In this document: positions 59,589 to 64,000 of the stretch, piece by piece
Numbering within the stretch: position 1 is the first letter of the stretch
Layout of the letters: each line of letters opens with the position of its first letter
Source: Polyodon spathula
Taxonomy: Eukaryota > Chordata > Actinopteri > Acipenseriformes > Polyodontidae
NCBI RefSeq assembly: GCF_017654505.1
Contig: NC_054537.1
Location: forward strand, 69,396,145-69,460,144
Length of the DNA stretch: 64,000 nt
Direction: 5' to 3'
The notes under the pieces: model-generated
Seen by the model: only the letters and a program-made list of their open reading frames with translations
Database searches by the model: none
Told to the model about the DNA's origin: nothing
Program-made: the position numbers and the translations under genes

Positions 59589-60113
59589 CATGGTACCAGG
59601 TGTCCTCACCTTAGCACGGTGAGCGAAGTTTCAGTCTGAATCGGAGGAGGCGGGGCTTAGGGTACTTTAAGGGGAAGTGATGCCGTAATCTGCTCCATTG
59701 TTGAGGTTAATGGGAGGAAACAAGGATGCTTCAACTGAGTGAAGTGTTGGTTATTCTTAAACTGTGTGTGTTTTATCTTCACCAGATGGCAAAAAATGGA
59801 TCTGAGAGCTGCTGCTTTACGCCAGTGATACAACCGGACTGCACTGAACCTGAACACACACCAGCACCACTTTTTCCAGCACCGCACCTGCACTGAGAGC
59901 ACGCACTGTCTGGAGACATGTGCTTGTTATCATTATTTCAGGACTGCAACCACTTGGTTTAGACACTGGCAATACCCATATTTGAATAGAGCCGGTATTA
60001 CTATTTAAATCGTCCAGGAGACCCAAAAAGAAAATAAAAGAACTTGAACCATGAACTTTGTTTGTCATTGTCTGGAGCACTTGCATCACTCTTTCACCTA
60101 TGCACTGCAACCC
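59589..60113 (+). mobile_element. LTR-like segment, related to family E
   Basis: Shares an ordered set of motifs with the solo LTR at 53226-53946: gaggcggggcttagggtact, a tatcattatttcaggactg line, and aataaaag followed by ttgtttgtcattgtctggag. A polyadenylation signal is at about 60035. The 5' end is unclear and no target duplication was found. Confidence 0.55.
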
Positions 60114-60569
60114 ACATGTTCACAATGTTGCATTATAAAAAACAAATGTCAATATATGTAATGGGGTTACTTAGAATACATTTATGTGGGGAGTTTGCTA
60201 TTCAGATATTTGTCTTTGGTTCACAGACAATAGAAGGCAAATGAGAAACCAAACGGAATGTTTTTGTTTTATGCAGGTATGTTCCTGCATACTTTCCATT
60301 GGCTATTATGTATATTTCATTATATTTGTTAATGTAACAGCTTCTGTTTTTTATTAAAGAAATGCGCCACATGAATATCTAAAAGACGAAAGTAGCTGAT
60401 AACGCTGGTTAAAAACTGTGTTGCTTTGTTATTTTATTTTAAACTGCATGTATTGTGTAGTGTGCTTGAGAGCATTCTGAGACCTGAAGGAGGAGATAGA
60501 AGGCAAATGAGAAAACAAAATGGTTTTGTGTTATGCTGAGAAATTTTTATAGACTAGATACTGACCTCA
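60114..60569. other. Intergenic, short internal repeat
   Basis: agaaggcaaatgagaaa occurs at 60232 and again at 60498, each followed by a similar T-rich stretch. No part of the missing receptor C-terminal half is present here. Confidence 0.4.
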
Positions 60570-61161
60570 AGTGGGGGAGGTCAGACCAGAAACAGGAACC
60601 AGGAAATAAAGAAAGAGAGAGGTGTAGTGGAGTTTGGTGGAGGTGAGCAAATGGTCTCGCTCAGCATTCAATAGTGCACAGGCAGACAGAAAATAAATGG
60701 TTGTAAGACAAACAAAAACACAGGACACGGCACTGGTAGCCAAAATAAACAGATCAAACAGAAACGGATTAACACTAAACAAACACGGTGAGCTGATGTT
60801 TTACTTATTATTATTACCTCCGTCTCCAATCCTGTTCTCCACTCATCGAAGGCACAACCCTGGGTGAGTGAAAACATGCTGCTTTTATGCAGCTGTACTG
60901 AGACTCTATTGCTAATCAATCATTCAATTGGAGTCGCGGTACAACTGCACGTGAATTAATAAAGTGCAATTCCCCGTGCTCACATATTATTACATTTTGC
61001 TTGCATGTGAAGTGCTGTACAACCCTTGTGCCTTATTACAAATATATATTTTAAACACTTGTGTTACACAGACCTGTTTATATCCTGTGTACCAATGACT
61101 ATAGACTAACATTAAAACACAACACATAACACAAAATACACACAGGGGCGGGCACTTTGCC
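60570..61161 (-). mobile_element. LTR, family A, inserted in receptor 3
   Basis: On the minus strand it starts at the break in the receptor (ggcaaagtgcccgcccc) and runs through the same body as the LTR at 4929-5515, including the cataaaagcagc TATA-like box. The 3' end is diverged or lost near 60570. The flanks do not match as a target duplication, which suggests a later deletion took the LTR end together with the receptor's 3' half. Confidence 0.8.
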
Positions 61162-61623
61162 AAAGCCATAAAGAAGTGTTCTGGTTCTAATAACGAATAT
61201 AGCATGGACTATGGCAAGATATCTGTCGATACTCATCAGGGATACAAAGAATATGCTGCTGTAGAAACCAATCAGGTAGAGGCTGGTGATGAATTTACAA
61301 AGAGCATCACTCAGAAACCCACAGCCAGAAACATAACATGCCCAGAATGGAAGAGAGAGGACAAGCAGTAGGTCAGAGATTGCCAAATTCAGCATACAAA
61401 CGTCTGTCATGTTTTTCATCTTGATGTGGCGAGTGAGTATCAAGATGACAATACTGTTCCCAACAAGACCAGCCATGAACACCGCAGAGATAAGAACAGA
61501 CATGGAATTGTATCCTAGTGTGGTTGTGCTGTCTGTACATGGGTCGTAATTAGAGTAATTGAAATCTATGGAATCATTGTAGTCCAAGGAATAATTGTAG
61601 TCTGATGTTATAAGCTGAATCAC
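61162..61623 (-). pseudogene. Chemokine receptor 3, truncated after TM3 by an LTR
   Basis: About 154 residues of a CC-type chemokine receptor: a Tyr/Asp-rich N-tail (YNYSLDYNDSIDFNYSNYD), C29, TM1 with GLVGNS, TM2 with NLAISD (Asp 2.50 present), C109 at the start of TM3, and DRYLAIVHAI at about 133-142, ending at RTRTLLYGF. The frame then runs into the LTR. TM4-TM7 are absent from the window. No ATG lies in frame between the upstream stop (near 61675) and the N-tail; the first possible start is a GTG at 61623. So the start codon probably lay in an upstream exon. It is distinct from copies 1 and 2. The coding part that remains is clean, so the damage may be fairly recent. Confidence 0.88.
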
Positions 61624-62159
61624 TGACTGACTTTCTATAGGCTCTGTATATATGTATATACAGACGCTAATTACTTAAACAGCTCTGCTGAAATGTGGTT
61701 CCATTGCTTCCTGCAAGAGGATGAGAAAGTCTTTGCATTTCTCTGAAGAGAGGAAATGTGCTACAGATCGGCCAATTTGCATAGACAGTGACAAGGTGCA
61801 GAGGAATGGTCCACAGAGACTCACTGAAGCAAACAGTGGCAGATATAAACCATTCTTGGCGGCCTTAGAAAAAATAATCTATTTTGAACAATATGATGAA
61901 CTGTGTGATTTTCCTTGGTTTAGTATACCATGAGGGAAATACAGTACTATACTGGGTGTATCAAAATACAGGTATTATTGACATAATTGTAAATATATTT
62001 TCAGATATGAAATGTCTAAGCAAAGAGGAACTAACTGAGTGGAAGGAACCATTAAATGTATGCATACAAATGAGGGCTATCATATTGAATACATTCTGTA
62101 AATATACTGAAATATGATATTGTCAGTGATATCTCATGTATTAATTACACTGGATTGAA
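61624..62159. other. 5' flank of receptor 3, nothing else recognised
   Basis: Probably contained the upstream exon and promoter of the truncated receptor. No ATG-bearing exon with a clear donor can be identified by eye. Short frames at 61721-61933 and 61884-62117 have no recognisable homology. Confidence 0.4.
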
Positions 62160-62498
62160 ACTTCCCTTTAAAGACAAGCACACTACAATCATATGTGCAA
62201 TTGGATTGGTTTCAATCGGACTAGCTGTTTGGGAGAAGAAGATCTTTGTACTGTAGTTTGTGATTATGACATCTGTACTGTGCTATTTTGATGTCATGCA
62301 GCATGGCCGCCATACCACACAACCTTGTTAATAACCAGTTAATCTTGGACTATCCCTCAACAACTATACCAACTTTCGGCACTCTGCAATAAGACGTTTT
62401 CAAAAGACGATTTTTTACATTTTGGCAAAATGTTTTTTTTTTTTTTTAATCCACTATGGTGGTCAAACCATGTGACTTATGACATAAGTTTTTTATAT

Positions 62499-62545
<47 letters not shown>

Positions 62546-62748
62546 TATATATATATATAATATATTAAAAAAATACTTGTATTTATTTTAATACCCTTAT
62601 GGGAAAAAAACCTGTTTTTTTTTTATCTTTGAACATATGTTTGAAGTATGAAATTTTGCCTAAGAATTAATTGACAAAACTTTAAATAGAAGAACAAACT
62701 TCATGTTCTGGAAATGGTGGGAGTGATGCAGAGTAAAGTTTGTAATTA

Positions 62749-62799
<51 letters not shown>

Positions 62800-63108
62800 T
62801 GGTTTATAGTGACTTTTTTCTTCATTTTTTTTCCATTATTATAAAGCAGCAGTCCATGGTTTGCATCACACAGTTGTTGTTAAATGGGTGTAGACTGAAA
62901 GAGGGTGATACACAGTATTGTCAGTAGATATCGTTGTTCAGTAATGTACACATATTTGTCTCTATATCTAAATTCTTAAAATACTTTTACTTGCAACTAC
63001 TTAATATATCGTTGTTTTAATTTAATCATAGCAAGTCAGAGATGTAAATCACACTTGCTTAAGAATAACTAAATTTTGTTATTTTAGTTGTAAAATACGT
63101 ATATGTTT
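62160..63108. repeat. Duplicated non-coding segment (copy F2)
   Basis: Pairs with 58665-59588. Differences include an (AT)n tract (62494-62560) and an (ATA)n tract (62745-62800) present only here. Confidence 0.7.
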
Positions 63109-63215
63109 TTGACAGAGCGAATGAATCCAAAATCAATAATCTCCCTCTTGACCTGTGAGGGCACTGTACAACAGGAACTGTGTGCCTCCTACTGAGGATC
63201 TCAGAAATTATGGCA
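63109..63215 (+). mobile_element. LTR family E, 5' fragment
   Basis: ttgacagagcgaatgaatcc and ctccctcttgacctgtgagg match the start of the LTR at 53226. The fragment lies within about 20 bases of where the LTR-like segment sits in copy F1. Confidence 0.55.
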
Positions 63216-64000
63216 GAGAAGGAGCTATGCATGATGTTTTGATAACTTATCACTTATCACAAGTAAATCTGGAACGGGAAGAGAAGCAGTTTAAGCTACA
63301 GCAAGGTTACAGTATGAAAGAATCGGCGTATCACCAATCATATTAAAAATATATATTCATCACAGATTATGGATCCAGCAGTAATGTTGTGAAGACTAAA
63401 AAGTGATAAGAACATTGATCTGAAAATCTTGGTAATCATTTTAACAAAGGACACCAATTGATAACTCCTGTGCAATCCATTCACTTTATTTTACATACTA
63501 TAATGGTGAGTTAGGTGTTTACCTGAATACAAATGGCTTACATTATATTATTATAAAGCATATACGATATTTGCAGCATGATATTGAAGTAAAAAAAAAT
63601 AGTAGTATTTACAAAAATGTTATATCATCATACCATCAAACTAAACTTTAAACACTAACCAATTTAACAATGTAAAGAAGTCTTTAGAATTTGGACTTTT
63701 TTTTTAGTAGATTTTATGTTACTGTTGAGGTTTTTATCCCTCTCCAAAAACACAGGACCCATATTTAAAGAGATTGAAGTTACCGTCCTACCAAGATGAC
63801 TAGTTCCTGTAAATGGAATTCTGCGTACTGTACATGTGACGAGCATTATAAGAGGGTTACTGTTTACTGCGTAATCTAGTCATTTTCAAACATAGATGAT
63901 CAAATAAATGTGTCAGAAAAATGTATCCCTAAGATATCCCCACATGTACAGCCGTACTGTATATGCCAAAAATTTGAATCATACTGGAGTATTTGAGGTC
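63216..64000. other. Intergenic, nothing recognised
   Basis: AT-rich with short frames only; no repeat match inside the window was noticed. Confidence 0.4.

Noticed and set aside
60114..60569. Missing TM4-TM7 half of receptor 3 beyond the LTR
   Set aside because: I searched this stretch and the rest of the window for receptor motifs (ECL2 Cys, WTP, NPxxY) and found none outside copies 1 and 2.

Overview
This window is vertebrate nuclear DNA: AT-rich, very dense in transposable elements, with vertebrate G-protein-coupled receptor genes each carried in one long reading frame. The mix of CR1-, L2- and Penelope-type LINEs, a DIRS retroelement, Tc1, hAT, Harbinger-like and piggyBac-like DNA elements and several solo LTRs points to a ray-finned fish. 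A non-teleost such as a sturgeon or paddlefish is my guess from the look of the repeats; the sequence alone does not prove it.

The host genes are a small cluster of CC chemokine receptors, all on the minus strand. Two intact copies (2729-3793 and 25191-26249) differ at 27 of 352 aligned residues. A broken copy of the same gene lies at about 6507-6752, and only its first codons and upstream flank survive at about 46545-46800. A more divergent receptor at 61162-61623 stops after the DRY motif, where an LTR has cut it off. Nothing else here looks like a host protein gene.

Layout: 1-15 kb holds receptor 1, the receptor relic and a long non-coding block. 15-21 kb is an unclassified CT-rich block and a hAT element with perfect 8-bp target duplications. 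22-28 kb is the second receptor unit, interrupted by an L2 LINE and a solo LTR. 28-34.7 kb is retroelement debris: a DIRS, two LTR elements and a hAT transposase relic. 35-45 kb is a second copy of the non-coding block, holding two Tc1 elements and a hAT-type MITE. 45-52 kb is a Penelope relic, a third copy of the block, a tyrosine-recombinase relic and a Harbinger-like element. 53-64 kb is LTRs, SINEs, a piggyBac-type MITE, the truncated receptor and a further duplicated non-coding segment.

The organising theme is repeated segmental duplication of a [non-coding block + receptor + upstream flank] unit. Because blocks are present two or three times, many transposon insertions can be read against an empty paralogous site. 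This fixes their ends and target-site duplications and orders them after the duplications. All alignments were done by eye; percentages and exact block ends are approximate.
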